A stretch of 64,000 bases of DNA. Source: Brachyhypopomus gauderio. Its lineage: Eukaryota > Chordata > Actinopteri > Gymnotiformes > Hypopomidae. The stretch is from assembly GCF_052324685.1 (NCBI RefSeq), contig NC_135213.1, positions 40,947,700-41,011,699 of the forward strand. The letters run 5' to 3'. Shown in pieces: positions 1 through 14,752 of the stretch; the stretch's first letter is position 1; the number at the start of each line of letters is the position of its first letter. Below the pieces are notes generated by a model. The model searched no databases. It was not told where the DNA came from and saw only the letters and a list, made by a program, of their open reading frames with translations. Made by a program: the position numbers and the translations under genes.

Positions 1-240
1 CCTGACGTTCAGTCCAGCCCAGGCAGTGTGGACGGCGTAATCTGCACTGCAGATGAGGGAAATCTCAATAACGGTCCCTCCAACGGGCTTGCAGATGATG
101 ATGTGGCATTGCAACAGAATGTGGAGAATGGTCACGATAATGAGAATGATAATGATGCTGGTGGAGACGAGGTGGAGCAGCAGACCAGGTCTCCACCCAC
201 ACCTCCATCAGCTTCAGTAGCTATCCAGCAAGCCTCATAG
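1..240 (+). CDS. C-terminal coding exon of an unidentified gene (partial)
   Basis: Frame 1 is open from the first base to a TAG at 238-240. The final 79 residues are low in complexity: rich in Asn, Asp, Glu and Gly, then a Ser/Pro stretch (RSPPTPPSASVA) ending IQQAS. This looks like a disordered acidic tail. There is no membrane segment or recognisable domain. The exon start lies outside the window, so neither phase nor family can be checked. Downstream sequence is AT-rich with a polyadenylation signal at 1004-1009, which supports a real gene end. I compared it from memory with SATB2 (a neighbour of FTCDNL1 in human) and saw no match. Identity is unknown. Confidence 0.55.
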   Translation, partial: PDVQSSPGSVDGVICTADEGNLNNGPSNGLADDDVALQQNVENGHDNENDNDAGGDEVEQQTRSPPTPPSASVAIQQAS

Positions 241-1030
241 ATGTAGCCATGCAACTAGTGCTCTGACTACAATAGAGGTGTTGGTGTAAGAACCACATGT
301 TCATTCTTAGTTATCTTATGTAAGAGGTCATCTGACAGAAACAGAAGCAGTGTGCTAAATAACCCTTATTTCTGTAAACAGACACTGTCCCTACGTAGGT
401 TCACATGGTAAAGGGTAAATATACTTTAACAAAAGAGGATACAATAGTGTAAAACGCAGGATAGTGCAGAAAAGTTATATTTCATTTTTTTTGTACATAA
501 TTTTTAACCTCTGCTGCATGTAGACGTATTCTTGACATAGTGTTCTGTTCAGCAGCTCTGTCACACACTCAAATGTAACTCCTAACAGGAGTGAAATAAT
601 TAAGAAATTATCTAGATTGGAAACTGCAAATGAAAATGATGAATACACAGCTTTGATGTTCAACTTGGTAAATGGTAAATATAATTAAACAAAATACAAT
701 GATGCCAAATGCAGGACAGAAAAGTTATATATTTAATTCAGCAGACCTGTAATACACTCAAATGAGACTCGCCACAGAATTGAATTAAGAAATTATCTAA
801 ATTACAGAAATTGCTAAATATTATTCTCGTCAGTGGGAGATTCAGTCTCTAAACGTAGTGCCATTATTAGTTGTATCTTCTCAGTAAGCTCATGTTTGTC
901 AAGTTTCATATAATTTCAGTGCAAAAAGTCAGATAACTTACTAGTCAGTGTATCTCACTGTTTGTATTATTTTCATGTATTACAAATTTTATTAAAGTAC
1001 TTCAATAAATGTTTTGAACGTGTGGAAACA
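241..1030 (+). other. probable 3' untranslated region of the gene ending at 240
   Basis: AT-rich sequence without a coding frame. An AATAAA hexamer at 1004-1009 is a plausible polyadenylation signal. Two similar stretches near 410-500 and 665-735 (both with aaatataattaaac or aaatatactttaac followed by gcaggata or gcaggaca and gaaaagttatat) suggest an old internal duplication of about 250 bp. Confidence 0.45.
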
Positions 1031-2166
1031 CGTTTGTTGACATAAATGGTGGCACGTCTCTCGGTGGAAGGAATGTTTACAAATCGTCAGGGAAGAGGCC
1101 ATTAGAGCTGGCGACCATCGCTATGGCAACCTTCTGCTCTGCCAGAAACTTACTTTTACATGTACACACAGACACATATGCATAAACACACACTTGAATT
1201 CACACAAAAAGCAAGCATGCACACCGAGCACGCAGACAATGCAAATGAATTTGTGCAGATACCACAAAATATACTTCAGTGGGGTATATTTAGAGGGTAA
1301 TGCTTGTTTCTCTAAAGCAATTAAAGTAGTTTAACAGATCAGCACTGATAAACGATAAGAATGCCATTCCATCAGCACCGGACACAACCCAAGCTGAACG
1401 TCTTCACTGCTCCTCCCCCAGATGTGCTGAAGACCCCACAGTGTTTCAGTCCTCGTGAGCTGTAGGTAACTAGGTGAGTGTTGGAATAGGCCCGGTCAAT
1501 ACTGCGGCGAAGGCCGTCTCCAGAACTGGCGATCACAAGTCCACACTAAATACAAGGCAGGCGCACATACGTGCACTCACGCACCAGCTGAGAGAGCCAC
1601 ATTCCTGCTTCTGATGGATCGCTGCTCCGAAGTCCATTTTCCACGGAATGAAGATGAGAGAGGAGGCGTCTGGGTTCTGCGATTGATGGCATACTTTCAC
1701 CAAGCAGCCAGAAGTACGGAGGACCCACACACTCCAAAGATCTCCGGCTTCTCCACCTTCTCCTCTTAGTTGTAGTAATGTTCTCCATCATCCATCAGAT
1801 CAGGAATATTTCTTTGAAAATGAATGTTTATCCCAAAATTCCCAAAATATATCAAATATTCAAAATATTATAATTCAGGGTTATACTAATTATAAATAGC
1901 TAGGTAGATTGGCAGATAAATATGTGTACATCATTTACACTTGATTATACTTCTACAGTTAAGTAATTGTAAAATTGTTATCATTTATAGTATTAAAAAC
2001 AAATAAAAGCTGGACAGAATCCATTTTATATGTACACCATTTTTTTAACCATAATTTTTAGCATATTTATTTAGTGTACGGAGTGTTTGAGAAAGAGTTA
2101 AGGTATTTTCCAGACAGAGATGTGCTCTGTCTCATATTTAACATCAACCACATGTCAAACTGGCAG

Positions 2167-2204
<38 letters not shown>

Positions 2205-2598
2205 CACCAGACTCCAATCTCTTCTTTATCTCCCATACCCAGGGAGCTGTGGTGATGAACATTGAGAAGGTTCTGCCTGTTAGTAATGGCACAGATGTGA
2301 AGTGTAAAAAGTTGGAATTCTTATTTAACTTCAAGTTTATGTCTGGTCATGTGTGGTCAGGCTTTGATTCGCAGTACACTTTAACCATTTAAACAGTCAA
2401 CTAAATGAAACACAATCATTATCATTATATCAAATTAATTGCTGAATAAATCTGAAGTTCTGAGTCTCTTCTAATCGCAGTGAAGCTGCGACGGCTCTGT
2501 GTTAGTTCACGTTGATGCTCGGGCGCCATCTTGTGGCCATGTAAGGTAACACTAGCCACCCAGCTCGCATTATTTTGCATTATATTAAAGTAGGTTTT
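1031..2598. other. intergenic, no gene seen
   Basis: No exon-like segment was recognised. A (CT)n microsatellite lies at 2170-2200. Open frames at 1533-1791 on the minus strand show no known domain. Confidence 0.5.
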
Positions 2599-4726
2599 AT
2601 GGTGTGATTTTTGTTTCAATAGTTCCACAAAAGCAAAAGTAAATCCAAGAACAGAAAGTATATGTTATGAATGCAAAACAGAAAAATATATATCAAAAGT
2701 ATATATTTTTTATATAATTGGTTATTTGAAACTTATTTTCGTTTGCATTTTGACAAGTTTTTGGTTCCATTGTTTTAGTTTTTTTGGATTTTCCCAGTAA
2801 GGTCTTTTGCTTCTGGAATCTCTCTTTGCTTCTGGTTCGTTTTTTGCTTCTGACTTTTGGAACACATTTCACGTGTGGGAGGGTCTTAGATGAAGGCGTT
2901 CCTCTGCAATCTCCATTGGTCACTGATTCCGGACTGACACAGAGCTCTGAGACCGCCTCTGGGACCAAGCCACGCCCACCCCACCAGCCTCCCAGCGTTT
3001 TCAAACATGGCGGAACGCGGTGGTTCTGTTTCACAGTAGCATGTAAACTAAGTTTTACCATAAAAGTTTATACAAAGGTTATAATTAATTGGTAAATGGT
3101 CTGTAGATATTGCAAATGTACACTGTATAATAACTACATTAAGCATGGCAGTTAATATTTAGCACACTTCACCAGCGCGAGCTTTTAAAAATTTTAGTGA
3201 ACTGGATGCAGGCATGAAAATCTGTCACCTTGCGGCGAAATTCGCCGTTTTTGAAGTATTTTGCGGTAAAACAAACTCTTATGAAAAATAGGTAGATAGT
3301 AAAATAAGAAACAAGATTTTTTTTGTAGTTCTAAATGATGAACCCTGGTATTTTTTACACTCATTTTTGCCGCTGATGTTATTTATTGGTTCATTAAGAT
3401 ATAATGGTTTTGACTGAGCCATCTGGAATGGCGAAAGCGGCTCGCGTTTACGGATCTGGCTCCATATATTGACAAGACAGGTCAATATTTTTCAGCGCGA
3501 CATTACCGTGAGAGAAGTCAACAGGGAAGAGCGTGTTTAAAGCTAGCCTTTAAATTATTTTTAATTTAATCGCTGCTGTAGCTTCTGTCACCGTTTTGCT
3601 ACATTCACAATAGTAGCGACTAGTTACTCGCTCCTCCTGGATCATTCGCTAGCGCCCCCGCGGGTCTAAAGTGAGAAGGAAATTAATCCGCACTCTGCGT
3701 TTCAATGGACTACTCTTCTTACTCGCACCCCTCCAAGTTAAAATCTTTTTGTTTTTATCTCTGAGTCGGACAGTGTCTGAATGTCATGTCTGACATGTAT
3801 TATGTTTAGTATCTCTATGTTCAATGGTTCAATGAATATTGTTCACTTCTTAATAAAATATGGACAGCACAAGATGCATGTGATGTGTGTTTGTGTGTGG
3901 TACCTGCAGAACACTGAAAAACAGTGTGAGTGAACAAAGCTGGTTGTATATAGGGTGGCCACTTTTCAGTATTGCTTTAATTTTTGTATTTGGCTTTAAT
4001 TTTGGTGTTTTTTACTATTATGGATTTTACTATATTTGGCATCACCTCTCGTACACCAGCTGCCCCCCACCCCCCGTCCGTCGCCATACCAGATATTGCA
4101 AATACTCATATTTCTTCCACACATCAATGTTCTCTCCATCCAGTTCACTAAAATTTTAAAAAGCTCGTGCTGGTGAGCATGCTTAATGTAGTTATTATAC
4201 AGTGTACATTTGCAATATCTACAGACCATTTACCAATTAATTATAACCTTTGTATAAACTTTAATGGTAAAACTTAGTTTACATGCTACTGTGAAACAGA
4301 ACCACCGCGTTCCGCCATGTTTGAAAACGCTGGGAGGCTGGTGGGGTGGGCGTGGCTTGGTCCCAGAGGCGGTCTCAGAGCTCTGTGTCAGTCCGGAATC
4401 AGTGACCAATGGAGATTGCAGAGGAACGCCTTCATCTAAGACCCTCCCACACGTGAAATGTGTTCCAAAAGTCAGAAGCAAAAAACGAACCAGAAGCAAA
4501 GAGAGATTCCAGAAGCAAAAGACCTTACTGGGAAAATCCAAAAAAACTAAAACAATGGAACCAAAAACTTGTCAAAATGCAAACGAAAATAAGTTTCAAA
4601 TAACCAATTATATAAAAAATATATACTTTTGATATATATTTTTCTGTTTTGCATTCATAACATATACTTTCTGCTCTTGGATTTACTTTTGCTTTTGTGG
4701 AACTATTGAAACAAAAATCACACCAT
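2599..4726. mobile_element. foldback-type element with about 600-bp inverted arms
   Basis: The left arm (2599 to about 3208) is repeated almost perfectly in reverse complement on the right (about 4137 to 4726). The same 122-residue frame therefore appears on opposite strands at 2693-3061 and 4264-4632. The right arm lacks a block of about 25 bases found near 3150-3175 on the left. The spacer is about 930 bp and has no recognisable transposase. The outer ends read ATGGTGTGATTTTTG. The flanks are taggtttt (2591-2598) and aaggtttt (4727-4734), 7 of 8 identical, like an 8-bp target duplication. The termini do not match standard hAT ends, so the superfamily is undecided. Confidence 0.7.
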
Positions 4727-4864
4727 AAGGTTTTAACATTTGTGGGGAAACTAAGCAGCGGATAATTATTATATTTTATTTTAGTATGTGTTTTTGTAAA
4801 TACTCCTCTAGATATTAAAACGGAAGCTGCAATTCTATGTAAATATCTAGGTGGAGTTCGCCTC

Positions 4865-4946
4865 GTCACGGTGGCCGAGAGGTTAAGGCGTTGGACTCGA
4901 AATCCAATGGGGTCTCCCCGCACAGGTTCGAATCCTGTTCGTGACG
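4865..4946 (+). tRNA. tRNA-Ser (anticodon CGA)
   Basis: The 82-bp sequence folds as a type II (long variable arm) tRNA. The 7-bp acceptor stem GTCACGG pairs with TCGTGAC, with one G-T wobble. The anticodon stem TTGGA/TCCAA encloses loop CTCGAAA, with CGA at 4898-4900. The variable arm is followed by the B box GGTTCGAATCC. The A box is GTGGCCGAGAGGTTAAGGC; the D-loop reads GAGAGG where I would expect GAGTGG. There is no intron and no encoded CCA, as usual for eukaryotes. A TTTT run at 4953-4956 is a good RNA polymerase III terminator. Structure and terminator both suggest a functional gene. Confidence 0.93.
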
Positions 4947-4952
4947 GTCTCG

Positions 4953-4956
4953 CTTT
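4953..4956 (+). terminator. RNA polymerase III T-run terminator
   Basis: Four T residues begin six bases after the tRNA-Ser discriminator base, the usual position for Pol III termination. Confidence 0.7.
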
Positions 4957-5907
4957 TCTGCTCGGCTCACACATTTATTATGTCAATATTACTGTTATAA
5001 TACCAGACATCTGGGGCAAAACGGACTGCTACGTGGGGGAGGAAAAAACGATGTGTATATATTAAAGTAAGTAGATAATAAGTGTTACAAGTATATATTT
5101 ATAATGGTGCATACATAAACGCTGTGGAACATACAGAGAGCTGCGCATTTTTCTACGTCAACCTGAAGGACTGGTGAAAACATTAATCACTAACCATTAC
5201 ACACGATAAGTTTAAGATACACATTTTGGGTATTTTTAAGGCAGTTACCGTGTTAACTAACAATTACAGTCAAGACAAAATTAGTCATTCAGTGGTACTT
5301 ACTTTTAATATTGCTGAAGAAAACGATTTTCTCGACTGCTAAATTGCAATACGGTTCTGTACCTCATAATAACCAGAATAAAGTGTAATAAAAGTACCGA
5401 ACTTCAGCCAACCAATCAGCAGCGAGATTGGCCACCACGTGGTGACGTGGCGCTTTTATTAGGATCTGATTGGCTCTTTTCACCCAGTTCAAATGTTTAG
5501 ATTTATGTTAGGACTTGGTAGGAATGGTTTACCGGCCCATCGCATATGTCGCTTATCTCCTACAGTTTCACCTGCTTGAAATGCAATTAAGATATGTTCT
5601 GATACATATGGTGTAGTACTTAATATTAATGCAATGTGATTTTTTAAATGTTTTAAGTGATTTATGTAAATTCATTCTGAATCCCTTATCAACGTCTAAA
5701 GAAAATTAAATGAACAGCTACGGCGTGACACATCTCTACATATCTATATCAGTATCTGGTATCTGGATTTTACTTGTCTATCCTGCAACCGCCATACTGG
5801 ATATGTTCTTCCTGTCGTCTGGAAAAATTTATAAAAGTCCGGTTAATTTCACCTTACCACTAATATATTAAAATAAAGTTCTCTGAAATATCAAATGTCA
5901 TCTCTAA
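4957..5907. other. intergenic, no gene seen
   Basis: No coding or RNA gene was recognised. A short GC-richer island at 5405-5480 has CCAAT, CACGTG and TGACGTGG motifs close together, but no exon follows that I can identify. Confidence 0.4.
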
Positions 5908-8803
<2,896 letters not shown>

Positions 8804-9896
8804 GACCATGACTGTGTAACCACTGTCTTGTGGGTCCTGGCCCTCCTACAGATCCTCACTAAGCTTGAATATTTCTGCAATGTAACTGCCAATCAAGAGA
8901 TGAAGTCTTGTATTCCAGTCCTATCAGCAGACGGTCATCTCCTCACCTAAGACCATAATGGTGTGGACCAGCTAGTTGTGGGAGAAGAGTTATGCCTGTT
9001 TTAAACGCCACAGCCCACCCCACATAGTGCCGGTCTCTTCTACATGGTCTCCACATCTCTTCCATAAGCGTGTTGTTTGAAACTATACACCCTACTTGAA
9101 CACTTGAAGCACTTTCTTCATTTAATCCCCAGTGAACACGTACTGTCTTGTAATTCAGGACGTGTCTGTTATGGCAGGCATGTTCTATGAATCCCCTGGC
9201 TGCTTTTTTAAAACTGGGGTTTTGCCCCTTGGCCAAAAAACGTACCAAAAGTGACTGTGTGAAGGGAGAGGTGATAGTTTGATTCTGACACTTAGGTTTA
9301 ATTAATTAGGAATAAACTAGAAATTATAAAATCTTGTTAAGCTTGTATTTGTGTCCTCTTTGACATTACACATAAACAGATGAACGTGTACAGTTTAAAA
9401 ATACATGTACAACAAAATGAGGCTTGTTGGGTCAAGTTACACATGACCCTGCATAGCTTCAAATACTAGCAGTCATGCTAACATCTTTATTACCTGCCTT
9501 ACCTGAATTAGCTGTGTACAAAGTAAAGTGATACAATTTCAGAAATGGCTCTGACACGAGAACTGTTGCAGTATAACTTGATATGTTTCATGCCTTCAAA
9601 TATTTCAACATTTTAAACCACACTTGTAAATACATCATGATCAATACAGATCACTGAAATTTAATGCTTTATTTTTGACATGTCCCAGAAAACATACTTC
9701 CATAACTTTTAAATCCTTTTAGCTGGGGAAGCAGATGTTGTATTTTACATTTGTATGTCAACACATACAAATGTAATGTACATTTTATACACTTAGCTCT
9801 TTTCTTAATATTGTTACATGAAAAGTAAAAAACAAACTTTCCATTTCCTCAAAGACCAAACTATGAAGTAGATATGGTGCTGAACGAGCTCCATAA
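8804..9896. other. 3' UTRs of convergent nabp1 and ftcdnl1
   Basis: AATAAA at 9311-9316 (plus strand) would end nabp1. TTTATT at 9668-9673, read on the minus strand as AATAAA, would end ftcdnl1. The two 3' ends are separated by roughly 330 bp. No further gene was seen. Confidence 0.55.
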
Positions 9897-11661
9897 TTAC
9901 ATTCTTATACTTTGCGCCTCTTTCCAGAACTCCCCAATACCCTGACTCAGAGCCCTCTCAGCCAGGGCCTTGCACTCCCGCGGGGTGAACCCCACCAGAG
10001 CTGTACCTGTAGTGGCCACCCCACGGCCACCAGCCATGCGCCTCACCTGTGCCGTGATGAGAGAGGCTGGTGCGTGGCGGTACGTTTGATCCCCCACGCT
10101 AAACTCTGGCCATGGCTCCATACCGGCAGTCAGAGCAGGTGGGGGTCTCTCTCTCACACTTTCTACATTGCAGGCGATCTCCACAGTGCCCTCATGGGGC
10201 AGAGCTAGGACCTGGACTCCTGGGATCCCGCCGGGACTCGACCCTCTGATGGCAGCAGCCACATCCCGACCTATGGTGATGTCCTGTGTATCCATGGTTA
10301 CGTTGCAGTTCATCACATAAGGGCTGGCCCCAACACCTACACGGAGAGGGTTTTTATTGGCTACAAGCAGCTGTAGGCATACAGGAGTGACCTTCAACCC
10401 CGCTAATGCAAAATTTAGTTCAGCTATTTCATATCTAGTCCAGCTACCTGTCTTTAGAGAGAAGGGTATTTCCACTAGGAAATCCACAGCTCCTTGAGTT
10501 GCTGCATCTCAGTCACACCTACACTTATATCTATCTGGCACTTACAGCCTCGTTTTAACATTTCTACAGTTTGACACCAATTCAGACCTTCTGACTTGAA
10601 TGATTGTCACCGACATGTTTCGTGACTTCATAACTGTGAATCACCCTGTGGGTTTAAATGTCAGGGAGTTTTTTCCACCACTTGCAGTGAGAGGCCCATA
10701 CTACCAGACAAATTCAATGAGCTAGATGACTAAAATGAATATAGACATTTTAGAAGTGTTGTTATGATGCAGACTGTCCAAAATATTTTGGTACCTGTCA
10801 GTCCATATCTTCTTGTGGGTTGTGGTCCAACATCTGGCAACATGGCAGCTATGTTTGGATCCTTCTGAAACCAGCCCAGTTCTTTTCTCCTCTGGGCGAG
10901 GCCACGGTGCAGTGGGACGTCTGCCCAACCAAATAAAAATGCACTGGTGCCCTGCACGCGCTCAGTTAGAGCAGCAGCCAGACCTGTACAGAATCACACA
11001 CATGACACACTGAATATGATATATGATATCTGTACTTTAATAAATGACCAAGTAATAATGTTTTTAGGTCTTACTCTGAGCCTCTTTCCCACACTCCTCC
11101 AAGCCCACCTCTTCACCCAGAGGATAGAGGGGCACCAGGTCCACAGCCCCCATGGCCGGGTGAACCCCTTCATGTGCATTCATGTCAATCAACTCACATG
11201 CCCGCTCACACGCCGCGAGAACTGACTCCCCTATAACATGCAGAACCACAAATAAAAAAATATACACCACATGAGCTAATGAACAGCAGCCTGCATGTTC
11301 GAAGAAAGATGCATCCTTACTTATTAGTTCAATGTTTGCCACAACTGTGATGACCGAACGGTTGTAGTCATAGTCACTGAAGATGTTTAGAATGGTAGTG
11401 TGCTTTCGTCTTCCACCTGATGTCGCTTTCGCAGAGGAACAGATTGTAGAAACCAAATGTAAGTCTGTTAATTCTTTTGCTTGACTTAAAGATGGAGTTT
11501 GCACCTTGCTAGCACCTTCAGCCATGCAGCTTTAGAACTGCATCCTCACCCTGCAGATCAGTGATGGCTGCCTGGGCCACCTTCTCCACCAGATCTTTTT
11601 GCCGAGCTTCAGAGACATTAAGAAGGCAGGTGACCAGCCGGCTACCAAGGGCCAAGGTCAT
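9897..11661 (-). CDS. ftcdnl1: formiminotransferase N-terminal subdomain-containing protein, full-length form
   Basis: Five minus-strand exons: 11661-11550, 11416-11321, 11230-11075, 10983-10795 and 10336-9897. Phases are consistent and give 330 residues. Exon 1 has RLVTCLLNVSEARQKDLVEK. Exon 2 has ILNIFSDYDYNRSVITVVAN. Exon 3 has NAHEGVHPAMGAVDLVPLYP, matching the FTCD segment that holds the catalytic His. Exon 5 has GASPYVMNCNVTMDTQDITI, matching the start of the C-terminal formiminotransferase subdomain. FTCD moves a formimino group from formiminoglutamate to tetrahydrofolate; activity of the -like protein is not established. The human FTCDNL1 product, as I recall it, is much shorter, so this gene keeps both subdomains. 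In human it lies beside C2orf69, as here. There is no cyclodeaminase domain. Confidence 0.92.
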
Positions 11662-12926
11662 CTGTTAACACATTTCACAGTCACATTAATTGCTGAAGTG
11701 TATATGTGGTTCAAAACACACAAAAATATTGTTGACCACACCCCTGAACATATATATGACCAGACACATTAAACCTCTTCCTCTGTTTGGACCTCTGTGT
11801 TGTGAGTGTACACATCTCCCAGAATGCAGCTGCCTCTCTCCAACCCTGGATTAAAGAGGAGGAGCTGCGGTAGGAGGGGCAGTCCAAACAAGCTGTAATG
11901 CTTGAAATGGACCCACTCATCTGGTTCGACGTTACATAAATCGTAAATCATGGCCTTAATATCCCTGGCAGAAAGTCAGTTTAAGGCCACAAATTATGAA
12001 TCCAACTGTCAGTCTGGGAGTGACTTCTCCCAGGAAGGAGCAGTGTTAACGGTCTTATACTTGTTGCACAACATATTTTCATCTGAAAGTAGAGATCAAT
12101 GAAAGGCCTTTTTTATGTTGCTTGTAACATCAGTATTTTTGCAACTATAAAATTCTGCATTCTAGAATGAAACGTGAGACTTTTATTTTATAGCTTTGTT
12201 TAATGACGCAAGCTTTTATTTTGTGCCTTTGATTTATTTCCCTTGGCACAGCTTTCTCCTCCATGTTTCTGACCTCTGGGGCTGCCTGTTGTGCAATCAA
12301 TCTAAAATCTGCAAACTGATTAAAGGTCACAGGACTCTTCAAGAACTAGCATGGATCACAATGTTTTATACTTTCTGAGAATTTGATATTTAACAAAGCA
12401 TGAAAATGTAACTAAAAAACAGAAAAGTACAGAAAATACCCAATGGTCTTCTTTTATATTTCCTATTAGTACAGGCATAGAAAATTTAAATTAAAAAAGT
12501 TTTATAATGAAAAATACATATTAGCAATTTCATTACCACCAAATTTTTTTTTTACTTTTTTCCACCTAGAATGTAAGAGGAAAATGTTCTCATAAATCTA
12601 TGAACATTTAAAACTAGTTCCACCAATCAGTATGCAACAGCACACCAGCTCATTTACAAAACCAGTTCAGTAACCTACACTGTATTTCGTTTGCGTTAAC
12701 TTTTCTAGATGTCTTATTACAATAATCTTTACATTCTCAACGGATCCGTCGTCCCATTTTGAGTCGGTCCCAAGACCAGTTTGCTGCAACCACAAATGGA
12801 TTATAATACAGAAAGTCAAAATGTCTTGAAATGAAGCTACAGTTCCTCCTCCTGTCTGAGCGAAATCTCGCGAGAGCGTCTGTGTCTTAAACCAAGTTAA
12901 CATGTGTGAGGAGGAACCTCCCTGGA
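11662..12926 (-). promoter_or_regulatory. ftcdnl1 upstream region with TCTCGCGAGA element
   Basis: A perfect palindrome TCTCGCGAGA occurs at 12866-12875, a motif typical of TATA-less housekeeping promoters. It is 1.2 kb from the ftcdnl1 start codon, so use as that promoter would require a 5' non-coding exon or a long leader. Frames at 11711-11951 and 12667-12903 (minus) show no recognised domain. Confidence 0.35.
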
Positions 12927-13520
12927 GCAGACAGACACGACCCCGTTAAAAACAGACAGACAGACACGACCCCGTTAAAAACAGACAGACAGACACGACC
13001 CCGTTAAAAACAGACAGACAGAAACGACCCTGTTAAAAACAGACAGACAGACACGACCCTGTTAAAAACAGACAGACAGAAACGACCCTGTTAAAAACAG
13101 ACAACAAACAGACAGACACGACCCTGTTAAAAACAGACAGACAGAAACGACCCTGTTAAAAACAGACAGACAGACACGACCCCGTTAAAAACAGACAGAC
13201 AGAAACGACCCTGTTAAAAACAGACAGACAGACACGACCCCGTTAAAAACAGACAGACAGACACGACCCTGTTAAAAACAGACAGACAGAAACGACCCTG
13301 TTAAAAACAGACAGTCAGAAATGACCCCGTTACAGACAGACAGAAACGACCCTGTTAAAAACAGACAGTCAGAAACGACCCTGTTAAAAACAGACAGTCA
13401 GAAACGACCCCGTTACAGACAGACAGAAACGACCCTGTTAAAAACAGACAGACACTACCCCGTTACAGACAGACAGACAGAAACGACCCCGTTACAGACA
13501 GACAGGCTTCAACACACCTC
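12927..13520. repeat. 29-bp minisatellite (ACCCYGTTAAAAACAGACAG core)
   Basis: About 20 tandem units of roughly 28-29 bp, each with GACCC(C/T)GTTA(AAAA)CAGACAG and a variable GACA tail. Units become shorter (TTACAGACAGACAG) after 13320. It runs straight into the palindrome that begins near 13531. Confidence 0.95.
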
Positions 13521-13530
13521 CACCTACCCT

Positions 13531-14752
13531 GTTAAAACACCGCGGTGAAGTTGACTCAGCGTCCTATATTCAGACATTCACGAAATAATGGGCTCGTTAT
13601 TAAAACAAATCAGAGAGTGTATGCGATAAATACCTATTATACATATTGTGAATTTATCCCCACACAATGGCTTTCAGTAAAAATAGATTTAGAAGATATG
13701 AATTAACCACGAGTTAAAGAAAGTCGATAAACGCTTCAGTGTTATGACGTCTTTTCAAAATAAAAGTCATGGGTTAGTACAACTTTTAAACATGTGCAAC
13801 TGAACATGTGAACCTATAAACACAAAGGTATCAAGTACATACAAGGAGCAATGCATTTCATGTGCATCTGGACTTATGAAACATTTCTCACATTTGTAAA
13901 AACACATTATAGCGCAGATTTCTCATATTTCACACTGTCAGAAGATGAGGCCTGACGTTCACCCATGTGATCAAGACTCGTTTCAGTCCTGTCTTTGTGT
14001 GAAAACATATAACAGTACATGTCTCGCAATTACACATGAAGAATGGGAGACATTTGCTCAAACTGGACATGGCACTGTCCACACTGCACTGCGTGTGAAT
14101 AAATATGACAGATGACAGACTGTCTGTCTGTCTGTCATCACTGTCTGTGATACTATAAATGGAATATACAGTGAAACAAATGAAATGTTCAAGTTTCAAG
14201 ACAGGACTGAAACAAGTCTTGATCAAATGGGTGAACAAGTCAGGCCTCATTTTCTGGCAATGTGAAATATAGGAAACCTGCGTCCAGATGTACATGAAGT
14301 GCTTTGCTCCTAATGTGTACTTCAATATAGGCCTGAAATGGAGGGTCTATGTGATGTTATTTAATAGTGAGCCCCATGTATTCGACTTCACCAATGCAAA
14401 ATATAGGAAATCTGAGATATAATGTATTTTCACAAATGTGAGAAAGTCCAGATGCACATGAAATGCATTGCTCCTCGTATGTACTTGATACATTTGTGTT
14501 TATAGGTTCACATGTTCAGTTACACATGTTTAAAAGTTGTACTAAACCATGATTTTTATTTTGAAAAGACGTCTTAGCACTGAAGCGCTTACTGACTAAC
14601 ATGAACTCGTGGTTCATTCATACATGTGATTTTTTCACATCTTCTAAATCTATCTTTACTGAAAGCCATGTCTGTTTTTTTAATAACGAACCCATTCTTT
14701 CGTGAATGTCTGGTGAATATAGGACACCGAGCCAACTTCACCGCAGTAAAAC
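13531..14752. repeat. 1.2 kb near-perfect palindrome
   Basis: The left arm (13531 to about 14110) returns in reverse complement at about 14160-14752. Paired landmarks include the CACCGCGGTGAAG end (13538-13550) with CTTCACCGCAG (14738-14748), and the segments around 13940-13995 and 14212-14255. The centre is a short GACAGACTGTCTGTC hairpin near 14116-14140. Arms differ by scattered substitutions and small indels, so this is not a simple assembly mirror. A related tract, ACAGACAG(G/A)CTTCAACACA, flanks both sides in direct orientation (about 13495-13515 and 14750-14770). No coding frame with a known domain was seen. Confidence 0.85.

Noticed and set aside
2693..4632. Identical 122- and 103-residue frames on both strands
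   Set aside because: These are one sequence seen twice in the inverted arms, without a known domain; treated as part of the foldback element.
9912..10208. 98-residue plus-strand frame opposite ftcdnl1 exon 5
   Set aside because: Antisense shadow of a conserved exon with no domain of its own.
11711..11951. Minus-strand frames just upstream of ftcdnl1 exon 1 (MIYDLCNVEPDEWVHFK)
   Set aside because: No recognised family and not needed for ftcdnl1, whose exon 1 already starts with the conserved block; possibly 5' UTR.
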